Notes under the pieces: model-generated
Databases searched by the model: none
What the model was told of the DNA's origin: nothing
What the model saw: the letters and a program-made list of their open reading frames with translations, nothing else
NCBI GenBank assembly: GCA_963745765.1
Contig: CAVUYQ010000021.1
Coordinates: forward strand, 1 to 64,000
DNA length: 64,000 nt
Direction of reading: 5' to 3'
From: Ww85 sp963745765
GTDB lineage: Bacteria; Desulfobacterota; Desulfobulbia; Desulfobulbales; Desulfocapsaceae
Part shown: piece by piece, positions 37,926 through 47,917 of the stretch
Layout of the letters: each line of letters starts with the position of its first letter
Position numbering within the stretch: position 1 is the stretch's first letter
Made by a program: the position numbers and the translations under genes

Positions 37926-38994
37926 TCAGAGGGGCAGAACAAACCAGACGTGTGTTTCTTCGGGAATGCTTTCCGCTCCTACGTGGCCGCCATGGGCTTC
38001 AATGAGCTCCCGGGTAATGGCAAGTCCGATTCCGGCGCCGCCCGCAGCCCTTGAGCGGGAGCGATCAGCACGAAAAAAGCGCTCGAAGATAAAGGGCAGA
38101 TCGTCCTTACTGATGCCGGGACCGCTGTTTTGAAAATCAACCTTGACCCGCTCGGAATGATGTTCAACCGATATACAGACATGGCCGGCTACCGGGGTAT
38201 AATTCCAGCAATTTTCAGTAAGATTCTGTAACGCCTGCAAGTAGCTTGTCACGATCAGCCATCACCCTGAGATCGGTGGAAGTAAAACGTGTTTCTACCT
38301 CTATTCGTTTTTTCTGGAAATGCGGCAGATGCAGCTGAACCATCTGGTCGACGAGGTCGGTTATAATTATTTTTTCACGCTTGAGATAGGCCCGGGCAGC
38401 ATCGGCCCGCGCCAGCTGCTGCAGGTTGTCTACCAGATGGACAAGGCGCAGATTCTCCCGTTGAAGCATTTCGAATATCTCGGATGTTGGTGGGATGATA
38501 TCATCGTTTAAGGCCTCGAGATACCCGCGCAGGTTGGTGAGCGGTGTACGGAGTTCGTGTGCAACGTCTGCCACCATTGTTTTTCGCAGCCGCTCTATTT
38601 TCTCAAGACTGTCAGCCATGCGATTGAAGGCAACCCCGAGCTGCCCCACTTCGTCTCCCGTCGTTATCTCGGTGCGCAGGGAAAAATTGCCTTCCGCCAT
38701 CTCCCTGGTGATAGCCGTCATCTGTAATAGTGGCCGCAGAACTCTTCTGGTAAGAAGATAGCTGAGGATGAAGGCAACAGCCAGGGCTGCCAGGCATGCC
38801 CAGATAAGATAATGGTGAATGGATGTCAAAAACATCTGATGAATATCCTTTGGAGAGACATCATATTCCTCCATGAGGGCCATGAAATACTGAGCCGCAA
38901 GCTTATCTACTGCGAGCCAGACCACGAGAAAAATGACACCGATAACGGGTATGATGTTTGTCAGCAGGAGCTTCCAGAGAAGTTTGTTCTTCAT
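37926..38994 (-). CDS. Sensor histidine kinase, one frameshift
   Basis: Membrane sensor with two transmembrane helices (WKLLLTNIIPVIGVIFLVVW and the segment IWACLAALAVAFILSYLL), a short periplasmic part of about 50 residues, a HAMP domain (RRVLRPLLQMTAITREMAEG), the H-box VADVAHELRTPLTN, and, after a frameshift near 38,240, the N-box (NLTENCWNYTP), ISKDDLPFIFERFFRADRSRS and GAGIGLAITRELIEAHGG. One T too many in CTACTTGCAG explains the shift. It starts 4 nt after the stop of the response-regulator gene. The signal is unknown; the short sensor loop suggests a membrane or small-molecule cue. Confidence 0.88.
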
Positions 38995-38998
38995 GTGC

Positions 38999-39702
38999 TC
39001 ACGCCTCGTCCTGCTCTGCAAATCGGTAGCCAAAACCTCGAACAGTTTGGATCATCTGCGGTTTTGCCGCGTTCTCTTCTATCTTTTGCCTGAGTTTCCC
39101 GATATGCACATCAATGACGCGATCGATAACGGTTTCCCCATGTTCATAGAAACGATCCAGAAGGGCCTCCCTTGAAAAAACCCGGCCGGGTGAAGACATG
39201 AGGGTTTGCAGGAGCTTATACTCCGAGGTTGTCAGACTGATTTCCTTATCGTTCAAGGTGACCTTGCACTTGACTGGATCAAGCGTGAGACTGCCATGTG
39301 CAAGAATCCGGTTTTCCCGGGGAGTCTGCGGATGGGTTCGCGGAGGATCGCTTTTACCCGCTCCACGAGTTCCCGCGGGCTGAAAGGTTTAACCACGTAG
39401 TCATCAGCGCCAAGGGAAAGGCCCATTATCCTGTCAATTTCCTCTTCACGGGCGGTGAGCATGAGGATAGGAACATCGGATACTTTCCTCAACTGGCGGC
39501 AGATCTCCCAGCCATCCATCTTGGGCAGCATTATGTCAAGAATGACAAAAGAGAGCGTGTGACTGCGGGCAAGTGCAAGCGCACGCTCTCCGTCGAAAGC
39601 CGGCAGCGTGGAAAATCCTTCTTTCTGCAAATAGGTTTCGACGAGCGTTGACGTATTCGGATCATCCTCGACGATGAGTATCGGTCCACTGGTGAAAGCC
39701 AT
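38999..39702 (-). CDS. OmpR/PhoB-family response regulator, one frameshift
   Basis: Receiver domain: ILIVEDDPNTSTLVE, phospho-acceptor Asp in FVILDIMLPKMDGWE, LTAREEEID and KPFSPRELVERVKAIL. After a shift near 39,325 the winged-helix part continues: NRILAHGSLTLDPVKCKV, LTTSEYKLLQTLMSSPGRVFSREALLD, DRVIDVHIGKLRQKIE, IQTVRGFGYRF. ATG 39702 has GGAGGTGG in front. Co-transcribed with the kinase. The targets are not visible; the lipoprotein/msr genes just beyond the kinase are candidates. Confidence 0.88.
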
Positions 39703-39845
39703 CGACCACCTCCGGCAATTTTTTAGCGACAGATTTTGCAGGCTATTCCGTAACTATTACCATTGCACTCGTTGTGCGCCAACAAGCTTGACCTCTGAAA
39801 GTATCTGAATGCATAAACTCCCCGAGCAACACTGCTACTCTCTTC

Positions 39846-40154
39846 GTGCCTCCTGGGCCAAACGTGCCCGGCGATACCTTTAACCTGAAAATTTCAGGGT
39901 TGATTTTACATGAATGTCAGGTTAAGGCTTCCGCCCTGTATGAGAACAATATGAGCTTTCTTGACAACCTGCGGAAAATTTCCGGGGCGGGTGAGAACGC
40001 CTATTGGGGAGGTTTCGGCATGCAGATGGGTGCGGGCCTGCACGTCCTTTATAAAGACGCCTATTTCAATGTTCAGTTTGCCACGGGTGATGCGGATCGT
40101 AATCTGGAAAAGCCAAAAACGCTTGCATTACTGGTATTGCAGAAAATCAAATAG
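39846..40154 (+). CDS. Hypothetical protein or gene fragment
   Basis: Open frame of about 100 codons with plausible codon use; the central part ILHECQVKASALYENN, GENAYWGGFGMQMGAGL and VLYKDAYFNVQFATGD looks like real protein with a beta-rich C-terminus. No good ribosome-binding site is seen, so it may be the end of a larger decayed gene. No family is recognised. Confidence 0.35.
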   Translation: MPPGPNVPGDTFNLKISGLILHECQVKASALYENNMSFLDNLRKISGAGENAYWGGFGMQMGAGLHVLYKDAYFNVQFATGDADRNLEKPKTLALLVLQKIK

Positions 40155-40235
40155 CGTTTACAAACCTTGCCTGAGTTCTTTCCCATGCTTGCGGCGGGCA
40201 TCCCATGAAAGGTGCCAGGCGGAGATGTTGTCACG

Positions 40236-40667
40236 TCAGTCTCCGACAAGTTTCGTGTAGACGCCTGGAATGGTTTGGCTCCAATAGCTCTGGGGCGATG
40301 CCGACGGGGACATTGCTGCCTGATAAGCCAGTGGACAGCGGGAACTGCCGTCGTTAACAACGATGGTAATAACAGCATTAATATCAGCGCTGAGGATTGT
40401 TGCCGTGTTATTTCCTGTCAAGGTAAGAGTTCCCAATGAGGCCATTCCTCCGGTAAGGGTCTTATTGGTGGGTATGGCAAAATATTCGGCAATGGCGGCG
40501 GCTATGTTGTTGGCATCCGTCTCTGTGTAGGTACAATAGGTCTTGTTGCGATAGGCAACGAAGTTCGGTATGGCAATTGCCGCAAGAACACCGATAATTG
40601 CGATGACAATCATCAATTCGATCAATGAGAAGCCCCGATTACAGACGGGCGCCAGCCTGCGTGACAT
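40236..40667 (-). CDS. Type IV pilin-like protein
   Basis: About 143 residues. The class III signal peptide is short and basic (MSRRLAPVCNR) with the prepilin-peptidase site G|FSLIELMIVIAIIGVLAAIAIPNF, including the Glu at +5, followed by YRNK. The C-terminal domain has two Cys (TYCTYT and SSRCPL) and is rich in Thr, Asn and Ala. Start ATG 40667 has a GGGGGAAA stretch. No pilus-assembly genes are nearby, so it is an orphan major or minor pilin, or a pseudopilin. Confidence 0.85.
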   Translation of the reverse strand: MSRRLAPVCNRGFSLIELMIVIAIIGVLAAIAIPNFVAYRNKTYCTYTETDANNIAAAIAEYFAIPTNKTLTGGMASLGTLTLTGNNTATILSADINAVITIVVNDGSSRCPLAYQAAMSPSASPQSYWSQTIPGVYTKLVGD

Positions 40668-41639
40668 ATTTCCCCCATACACGATTACTGAAATGGCTGT
40701 AATCCATTAATAGTTACTTTCATATGATCGGACGTTGTTCTTTAACTTATGCATATCTCGTGCCACAGCGGAATTAATGGTCAAGCCGATTTGTTTGCCC
40801 GTTTTTAGCCAAAAACAACCAAAATGGGGTGCAATACGGACAAAAGTAAACGGAGAAAAATAAGGTGATAGGCAAAGATTGTCATAAGGTGACAAAAATT
40901 GACACAATCCCGATTGCTCGTATTTTAAACCCATCGCTGAAACAGCCATAAATATGTCGGTGCAACAGCGGTGATCTCATCTGTAGAAAGGCAGATTCAA
41001 CCCTGGGGTACCGGATTATTATTCTTGCCAACGCCGATATGTTTTAGTAGATATATCAGTGTTGGCAGCGTTTTTTTTCTGAGATTTTAGAGCATAAGGG
41101 GGTGTTTCCTGAACTCAATTTGAGGTAACAATATATGCTTTGACGTTGTGGATTTGCCTCGACCATCAATAAATAATCCCATACGCAGTAATGACCCTCG
41201 TCGGTTAAAAAAGAAGAGAAAACATGAAATGCCACGGTTTTTCTGTTGTCATACGAATTTTGTTTTGCATGACGGGAGGACTCGACCTTGTCTCTGCCAA
41301 AGACAACGGCTTGGTAGAGCAGGATGCTGCCGCCATGCAGCGGGTCGTGTAATAGAGGGAGAACCGAGAGAAGGGAAGTGAATTCCACCATTCCCGGCTC
41401 CCAGGTAGAGACTGTTGTCAACAGGTTGCTGGAGTGCAAAGAGAAGTAGAGCTCCGACCCGATAACTCGCCTGAGGGATAATTTCCCGGGGGGCGATATT
41501 TGTAACAACAGTCTTTTTATTGCCTGTAAATAGGACAAATAAGAGAAGAAGAGGGACGCAACACTCTCCATGGGAAAGGAAAATGTTGCTCTCCGCACCA
41601 TCCTCATATGTTAAACTCCATTTGGATTCCAGAGCGCAA
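40668..41639. other. Gene-free stretch with one terminator
   Basis: Almost 1 kb. A minus-strand frame at 41056-41607 has no domain and poor codon use. A possible small exported peptide (41224-41352, plus strand) with a hydrophobic start is too weak to call. The terminator at 41026-41079 is the only clear element. Confidence 0.45.
41026..41079 (+). terminator. Orphan rho-independent terminator
   Basis: TGCCAACGCCGATAT pairs imperfectly with ATATATCAGTGTTGGCA across loop GTTTTAGTAG; GCG and eight T follow. No plus-strand gene ends within several hundred bases upstream, so it may end a small RNA or an upstream leader. Confidence 0.6.
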
Positions 41640-42089
41640 ATGAACAATTTCACAGAGATTATCCGGTTTGCAATTGATCGAGAAATCGAAGCTGAAACGT
41701 TTTATCTGCAAGTTGCGGCTAAAATGACTAACGAAACAACAAAAAAGATGTTTGTCGATTTGGCGGTGGAGGAAAAACACCACCGGGAGATGTTGAAAGG
41801 AGTTCTCAGCAGCAAGAAGATATTACTGCAGTTCAAGCAAGTCTCTGATTACAAAATTTCTGAATCGCTTGATCAGACAGGACTGACAGAGACAATGACT
41901 ATGGCGGACGTCTTCAATATCGCCATGAAAAATGAAGAGGCGGCCATGAAAATGTACCGGAAGCTGGCCGCCGATTCTACCTCAGAGCTTTCCAAGAGAC
42001 TTTTTGAGAATCTGGCTATGATGGAGCAGGGGCACAAAGTTAAGCTGGAGGAATGCTATACCGATGTGGCCTATGGTGAAGTCTGGTAA
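41640..42089 (+). CDS. Ferritin-like (rubrerythrin-type) di-iron protein
   Basis: 149 residues forming a four-helix bundle. Two E...E-x-x-H pairs are seen: EIEAETFYLQVAAK with VEEKHHREML, and NEEAAMKMYRKLA with MMEQGHKVKLEE. No rubredoxin domain is attached. Such proteins reduce peroxide or store iron in anaerobes. ATG 41640 is chosen because the helix bundle begins there; the ribosome-binding site is poor. It stands 47 nt before fdhA, and a paralogue stands after fdhA, so both probably protect the formate dehydrogenase. Confidence 0.8.
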   Translation: MNNFTEIIRFAIDREIEAETFYLQVAAKMTNETTKKMFVDLAVEEKHHREMLKGVLSSKKILLQFKQVSDYKISESLDQTGLTETMTMADVFNIAMKNEEAAMKMYRKLAADSTSELSKRLFENLAMMEQGHKVKLEECYTDVAYGEVW

Positions 42090-42136
42090 GTGACTGTTAT
42101 TATGCCATCTCGATCGTTTAGATGAGAGGTTTTTCG

Positions 42137-44844
42137 ATGAATATACTGACCTTGAATGGGGGGCGTATCTCTTTCAATCCGGGCGAGACCATTTTGGAAG
42201 CAGCCCGCGCTTATGGCGTGAATATTCCCACCCTGTGTTATCTTCAGACCGCCGATCACAAAGGAGTCTGCCGTATTTGCGTAGTGGAAGTCGAGGGCGC
42301 CGACAGGTTGCTGCCGGCTTGTGCCACGCCCGCTGTGGACGGCATGGTGGTGGAGACTCACTCCGGGCGGGTTGTTCAGGCACGGCGGATGATGCTGGAG
42401 CTTCTCTTGGCCGATGGCGATCACAACTGCCTGTTTTGTGAATCAAACGGGGATTGCAGGCTACAGGAGCTTGTATACGAATATGGAATCAAAGATGCTC
42501 CCCGGAAGGTTCCCTACGAGTCGCGCCCAATTGACGATGCTACACCCATGATTTTCCGGGACTTCAACAAGTGCGTGCTCTGCGGCCGATGTGTGGCCGC
42601 ATGCAATGATGTCCAATGCAATGATGCCATTCCGTTCCCATATGGGAGGCGCGAGGAGAAGCCATTACCCATAGGGTGGGTTCCCCTGGCTGATTACGAC
42701 CGTTGCGTGCACTGCGGAGAGTGTGTTCAGGCATGCCCGGTTGGGGCTATCATAGAAAAGAAGGCCATTGGGCTGGCCAGGTCGTGGGAAACAGAAAAGG
42801 TCCGCTACTACCTGCCCCTATTGTGGAGTGGGTTGTCAATTGTGGCTGCACACCAAGGACAATCAGGTCGTGAAGGTCACCGGAGTTGAAGACGCACGCC
42901 CAAACCGCGGGCGTCTTTGCGTCAAAGGACGATTTGGCTATGATTTCATCCACTCTCCCGATCGCCTTACAACACCGCTGATCAAAGAACACGGCGTCTT
43001 CCGGGAAGCAAGCTGGGGCGAGGCCCTGGATTTAGTAGCGGCGCGCTTTTTGGAAATCAAAAATACGGACGGATCGCAATGCCTTGCCGGGCTGACTTCA
43101 GCCCGTGCAACCAATGAAGAAAACTACCTCATGCAGAAGCTGGTTCGGGTAGGTTTTGGTACCAATAATATCGACCATTGCGCCAGACTCTGACACGCTT
43201 CTACCGTGGCCGGTCTGGCCACGTCGTTTGGTTCCGGCGCAATGACTAATTCCATTGTTGAAATGGAGCATGCCGAGGCGTTTATCGTTATCGGCTCAAA
43301 TACTACCATAGCCCATCCGGTTTTGGCGACTTTCATCAAACAGGCTGTAATTCACAATGGAGCCAAGCTGGTAGTCATCGATCCCCGGCGTATCCCGCTG
43401 GTGGACCAATCCACCATTTGGCTGCGTCAACGACCAGGGACCGACATTGCTTTGATCAACGGCTTGATGTACACAATTATAAAAGAGAATCTGGCCGATA
43501 CATCTTTTATTGCCGAACGTTGCGAAAATTTCGAAGAACTCCGAAAAATTGTAGAAACATACCCTCCTGAAAGAGTGGAAGAAATAACGGGTGTTCCCGC
43601 TGAAGATCTTATCAAGGCTGCTCGAATATACGGCGGGGCAAGTAAGGCCATGGTCCTCTATACCATGGGAATAACACAACATACACATGGTACTGACAAT
43701 GTGAAGTCTCTGGCAAACCTGGCCATGCTCACCGGTAACATCGGCAGGCCATCCACTGGTGTCAATCCATTACGCGGTCAGAACAATGTTCAGGGAGCCT
43801 GCGACATGGGCGGGTTGCCAAACGTTTTTCCCGGCTATCAGTCGGTTGAGAATGAAAGTATTCGCTTAAAGTTTGAGACCATGTGGAAGTCAAAACTTGA
43901 TGCGAGAGCGGGGCTTACTCTTACCGAAGTGATGGAAGGAGCAGGCGACGGTAAAATCAAAGGTCTTTTCATCATGGGAGAAAACCCTGTGATTTCGGAC
44001 GCAGATTCCAATCATGTGATGCATGCCCTTAAGAATCTCGATTTTCTGGTAGTCCAGGATATTTTTATGACCGAAACTGCCGCCCTTGCCGATGTCGTAT
44101 TGCCGGCAGCATGTTTCGCCGAAAAAGAAGGCACATTCAGCAATACAGAGCGGCGTGTTCAACGGGTCAGAAAGGCAGTGGAACCTCCCGGTCAGGCATT
44201 GGCCGACTGGCAGATCCTTATGGAGCTGGGCAAACGGCATGGGTATTGACTGTGTCAATATGAAAATACTCAGGCTATTTTTGAGGAAATTACCAAATCA
44301 ACCCCAAGCTATGCCGGCATTACTTACGAGAGACTTGAAAAAGAATCACTGCAATGGCCCTGTCCCAGTGGTCGATCATCCCGGAACCCCTATTTTGCAT
44401 GTTGGCCGGTTTTCCAGGGGGTTAGGGCTATTCTGTCCCGTTGAACACCAGGAACCGTTCGAATTAGTGGATTTAGAATATCCATTGACCCTCATTACAG
44501 GCAGGGTCCTCTACCAGTACCATACGCGAACCATGACCGGCCGGTGCGCCGGGGTTAATGATATGGCTCCCGTAGCCGAGGTGGAGTTGAACTCCGCCGA
44601 TTCGGCAAGGATGCAGATCTCGGATGGCGAAATCGTTCAAATCTCCAGCCGAAGAGGGGTTATTGAGGCGCGGATCAAGGTTACAGAGGTTGTCCAGAAG
44701 GGCACGATATTCATTCCATTTCACTATGCGAAAGCAGCAGCCAATACCTTGACGGTAGCCGCGCTGGATCCAGTGGCTAAGATCCCGGAATTTAAGGTAT
44801 GTGCGGTAAGGATAGAAAAACGGCCGCAGTCTATGCTTAACTAG
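42137..44844 (+). CDS. fdhA: Selenocysteine formate dehydrogenase, catalytic subunit with NuoG-like N-terminus (frameshifted)
   Basis: About 900 residues. N-terminus: [2Fe-2S] (CYLQTADHKGVCRICVVEVEG), CLFCESNGDCRLQ, CVLCGRCVAACNDVQC, CVHCGECVQACP; then the molybdopterin part TTCPYCGVGCQLWL. The active site is HCARL-Sec-HASTVAGLA with UGA at 43191-43193, followed by GSGAMTNSI, NTTIAHPV, GITQHTHGTDNVKS and NPLRGQNNVQGACDMG. The end holds DHPGTPILHVGRF and LITGRVLYQYHTRTMTGR. Single-base shifts occur near 42,812, 44,230, 44,257 and 44,368 and look like sequence errors. The N-terminal cluster set marks a soluble NAD(P)- or ferredoxin-linked enzyme. Formate from or to CO2 feeds the folate pathway encoded around. 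Confidence 0.88.
43205..43223 (+). promoter_or_regulatory. Bacterial SECIS-like hairpin of fdhA
   Basis: Stem CGTGGCC/GGCCACG with loop GGTCT, starting 11 nt after the UGA. The loop begins with GG as expected. Confidence 0.85.
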
Positions 44845-45122
44845 TCCACAAATAAAATTGCCCGCAGATCAAATATAAGGCAATCTGCCAGCAAATGGAG
44901 GTGTAAACGATATATATATCGTGAATGATTCTGGCGCTGTTCGCGTTTGAAAGTTTATGAAAAAGTAGCGTCGTTTGTTAAATTTTACCCGATATTATTA
45001 GCTTCGGCTTGATAACCGATGGCAAAGAGTTCTCTTGCCTTTTCAACAATCACCTCGGATTCGAAAGGCGGGCAGTTGCTTCCATCGGAGATAAGATTCG
45101 TAAAGCTTCAGGGAGGCGTAGA

Positions 45123-45584
45123 ATGAATTTTAAATCCATTGATGAAGTACTTGAATTTGCTATAAATAGGGAAAAGGAGGCGGTGCAGTTCTATAAAGAT
45201 CTTAGTAAGCATGAGTTGATAGCCGATTTGGCAGCGACTTTTACGGAACTTGCCCAAGAGGAAGCGAAGCATGTGAAGTTGCTTACGAATATAGCAAAAA
45301 ATAAAACTCCTATTACTTCCTACAAGTTGCATGAAGTTACCAATTTAAAAATCAGCGATTACCTGGTCGAAATGGAATATTCAGAGGGTATGCCGATGCA
45401 GGATATCCTCGTGCTTGCCATGCAACGCGAAGAGAAGGCTTTGAAACTCTATACCAATCTTGCGACGGGTTCCTCGAATGATGAATTTACAAAGCTCTTT
45501 ATGTTCCTGGCTCAGGAAGAGGCAAAGCACAAACTTATTTTCGAGCGTCTCTATGACGATTACCAGGCTGGTCGAGGCAATTAA
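45123..45584 (+). CDS. Ferritin-like (rubrerythrin-type) di-iron protein, second copy
   Basis: 153 residues, ATG 45123 with GGGAGG in front. FAINREKEAVQFYKDLSK with QEEAKHVKLLTNIA, and QREEKALKLYTNLA with QEEAKHKLIFERLY supply the di-iron ligands. It is a paralogue of the protein at 41.6 kb (same layout, same NLKISDYL-type middle segment as YKISESL). It lies between fdhA and the flavoprotein gene, 30 nt before the latter, so it is part of the formate dehydrogenase operon. Confidence 0.85.
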   Translation: MNFKSIDEVLEFAINREKEAVQFYKDLSKHELIADLAATFTELAQEEAKHVKLLTNIAKNKTPITSYKLHEVTNLKISDYLVEMEYSEGMPMQDILVLAMQREEKALKLYTNLATGSSNDEFTKLFMFLAQEEAKHKLIFERLYDDYQAGRGN

Positions 45585-45614
45585 TTCGATCAATTAATCA
45601 TGAAGGAATGAAAA

Positions 45615-47536
45615 ATGACGAGTCAGACTTTTTCGACGTGGGGACGATGGGGGGGGGATACGCAGGTTCCTTCCGATACGCTTCCATCCGACTTCACTAA
45701 AGATCAACCCCTCAAGGCCTTTATGGGGTGGGACGGTCTTTTTGTCCATGACCAGACGGTAAACCTGGTAGATATGGCCAGGGCGTACATGGAAAAGGCT
45801 CGTGAGGAATCCTGCGGCCAGTGTTTTCCCTGTCGACTAGGTACGAAGAGATGAGTACCATCCTGGAAAGTATCTGCACAGGCAATGGTACTCCAGCCGA
45901 CCTGGATCGTCTTGAAAGTCTTTCCCGATTGGTAATCGAAACGGCACGTTGCGACATCGGACAGACAGCACCGCGGCCTCTTCTCGATCTCCTTGATTAC
46001 CGTCGCAAAGATTTTTTAAAAATTATCGAGGGTAAAACTCCTGTTCCTGCGGGGCATTATGTTTCGAAAGTGACAGCCCCGTGTACTAATGCCTGTCCGT
46101 CTCATGTGAATATACCCGACTACATAGAAAAAATCCGTTTAGGGAGATGGGATCAGGCCCTGTCCACCATCCGCGATGATTGCTGTCTCCCTGGAGTTAT
46201 TGGCAGGGTCTGTGTTAGACCGTGTGAATTCAACTGCCGTCGACAACATGTCGACTCGGGGATTGCCATTCGAACGCTCAAGCGTTTCGCGGCTGACATG
46301 GAGCTGGAAAGTGGTAAGGACCCTTGTTTCCAACCGGGTCCGGCCAGAGAGAAAAAGGTCGCCATTATCGGTGCCGGTCCTGCCGGTTTGTCCTGTGCCT
46401 ATTATCTCGGGCTCAGGGGGTATACCTCGACTATTTTTGAAGTTATGAACGAGCCTGGCGGCATGACTGCGGTTGGTATCCCCGATTACCGGCTGCCTCG
46501 TGAGATCCTGAGGCATGAGGCTAACCAGGTGAAGAAGCTCGGATGTGAGATCCGCTATGGTGTCAATGTTGGTGTAGACATCACCTTGGATGATCTCAAG
46601 TTACAGGGGTATAGCGCGATCTTTGTCGGTGTGGGTGCTCCTGAGGCGTCAAAAATGCGATGCGAGGGTGAAGATGCCGGCTACAATGGCTTCATGACCG
46701 GAGTTGATTTTTTACGCCGCATTGCTGACGGCAGACGGACAGTCGAAGGGGAAAAAATTCTGGTAATTGGCGGCGGGAACGTGGCCATGGATTGTGTACG
46801 CTCGGCTCTCAGGTTGGGTTTTACCGACGTTAATCTGATTTATCGTCGTACCCGCGCGGAAATGCCCGCCGATTCTGTGGAAATCACGGAGGCGGAGGAA
46901 GAGGGTGTCCAGTTCCACTTCCTGATGGCTCCATTGAAGATCATCGCTGAAGACGGCAAAGTAACAGGTTTAGAGTGCCACAGGATGGAACTGGGAGAAC
47001 CTGATGCATCGGGCCGGAGGCGTCCTGTCGTCGTGGAAGGGTCCAACTTTATAATCGAATGCGATGCTATTGTACCGGCCATTGGACAGGTATGCGTGGT
47101 TGACAGCGTCCTTCCGCCCAAAGAGGTGGAAATATCGCGATGGAAAACGCTGCCGACTGACGAAATCACCCTCCGCACGAATCAGCCTTACGTTTTTGGC
47201 GGCGGGGACTGCGTAACCGGTCCCGCCACGCTCATCGCGGCACTGGCGGCGGGCAAAAATGCAGCACGTTTCATTGAGCAGTTCCTGACTTCCGGCAAGA
47301 GCGTTCCGGAAGATAGAGACTATATGGAAAGGCTTATTACTCAGTTGGGAGTTTTTAATTCTAAAGAAAAGCCGGCCTACAAGGATTGTGCAGCGAAGCT
47401 TCATCCGCCTGTTGTGGAACCTGAAATGCGGATAAAGAGTTTCGTTGAAGTTGAGGGCAAAATAAGCAGGGCCTCTGCCGCAAAAGAAGCATCTCGTTGC
47501 CTTCGTTGCTATCGCATTGCCATGGCCGCGGTTTAA
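45615..47536 (+). CDS. NuoF-tail / GltD-like NAD(P)H oxidoreductase subunit of the formate dehydrogenase, one frameshift
   Basis: About 640 residues once a one-base shift near 45,845 is repaired. Residues ~65-110 are the C-terminal [4Fe-4S] module of NuoF (ESCGQCFPCRLGT, DLDRLESLSRL); the NuoF FMN and NADH domains are absent. The rest is GltD-like: CTNACPSHVNIPDYIEKIR, CLPGVIGRVCVRPCEFNCRR, FAD site AIIGAGPAGLSCAYYL, NEPGGMTAVGIPDYRLP, NADPH site VIGGGNVAMDCVRSA with YRRTRAEMPA, and GGGDCVTGPATLI. It would pass electrons between FdhA and NAD(P)H. ATG 45615 follows AAGGAAT. Confidence 0.85.
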
Positions 47537-47917
47537 CCGATTATTATTTTTCAATAATCAGGGAAAAGATTCAGATTGCCGGGCTTGGTAATATTGAGCA
47601 GAGGCTCACCGAGCAGAGGGGATCGATCTGGCAGAATTTGATCGCAACCCTTGCCCTGATCTTTTTCTCCAGTCTGCTCGAAGGCCTTGATGACGGCCGT
47701 TGTCCCTGCCGACCGGCCGTATGTGCCCACGCCGGTAATAATCTGCACGCTATTCCCGTTCTGCTGTTCACCGGTTCATCCTGTTGCTGTCAATGGGTTT
47801 CCGGGCAGTGCGGAGGGGCCGGTCCTTACTGTCATAACAAACAAGAGCCAGCTGATTTTCAACCAGCTCTTGTCCGCTCTCCCCCTGATGCACAAAACCT
47901 CTTGCGCCGACCGCTTT
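47537..47917. other. Intergenic region between convergent genes
   Basis: About 380 nt. GATTATT/AATAATC near 47,541-47,562 forms a hairpin just after the flavoprotein gene. Two overlapping frames on opposite strands exist but neither has a domain or a ribosome-binding site, so I call no gene. Confidence 0.4.
47834..47873 (-). terminator. Terminator-like hairpin after nfnB
   Basis: Stem ACAAGAGC/GCTCTTGT with additional CAGCTG/CAGCT pairing inside (47841-47873). On the minus strand it is followed by a weak T-rich tail. It lies 45 nt downstream of the nfnB stop. Confidence 0.55.

Noticed and set aside
41224..41352. Small exported peptide starting MKCHGF
   Set aside because: Hydrophobic start is short and no ribosome-binding site or homologue is seen.
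41056..41607. A 183-codon open frame on the minus strand
   Set aside because: No domain, poor codon use, and it overlaps a strong plus-strand terminator.
44250..44252. TGA after GKRHGY in fdhA as a second selenocysteine
   Set aside because: Homology is better restored by two compensating one-base indels (MGIDCVN), and the site is not a conserved Cys of the family.
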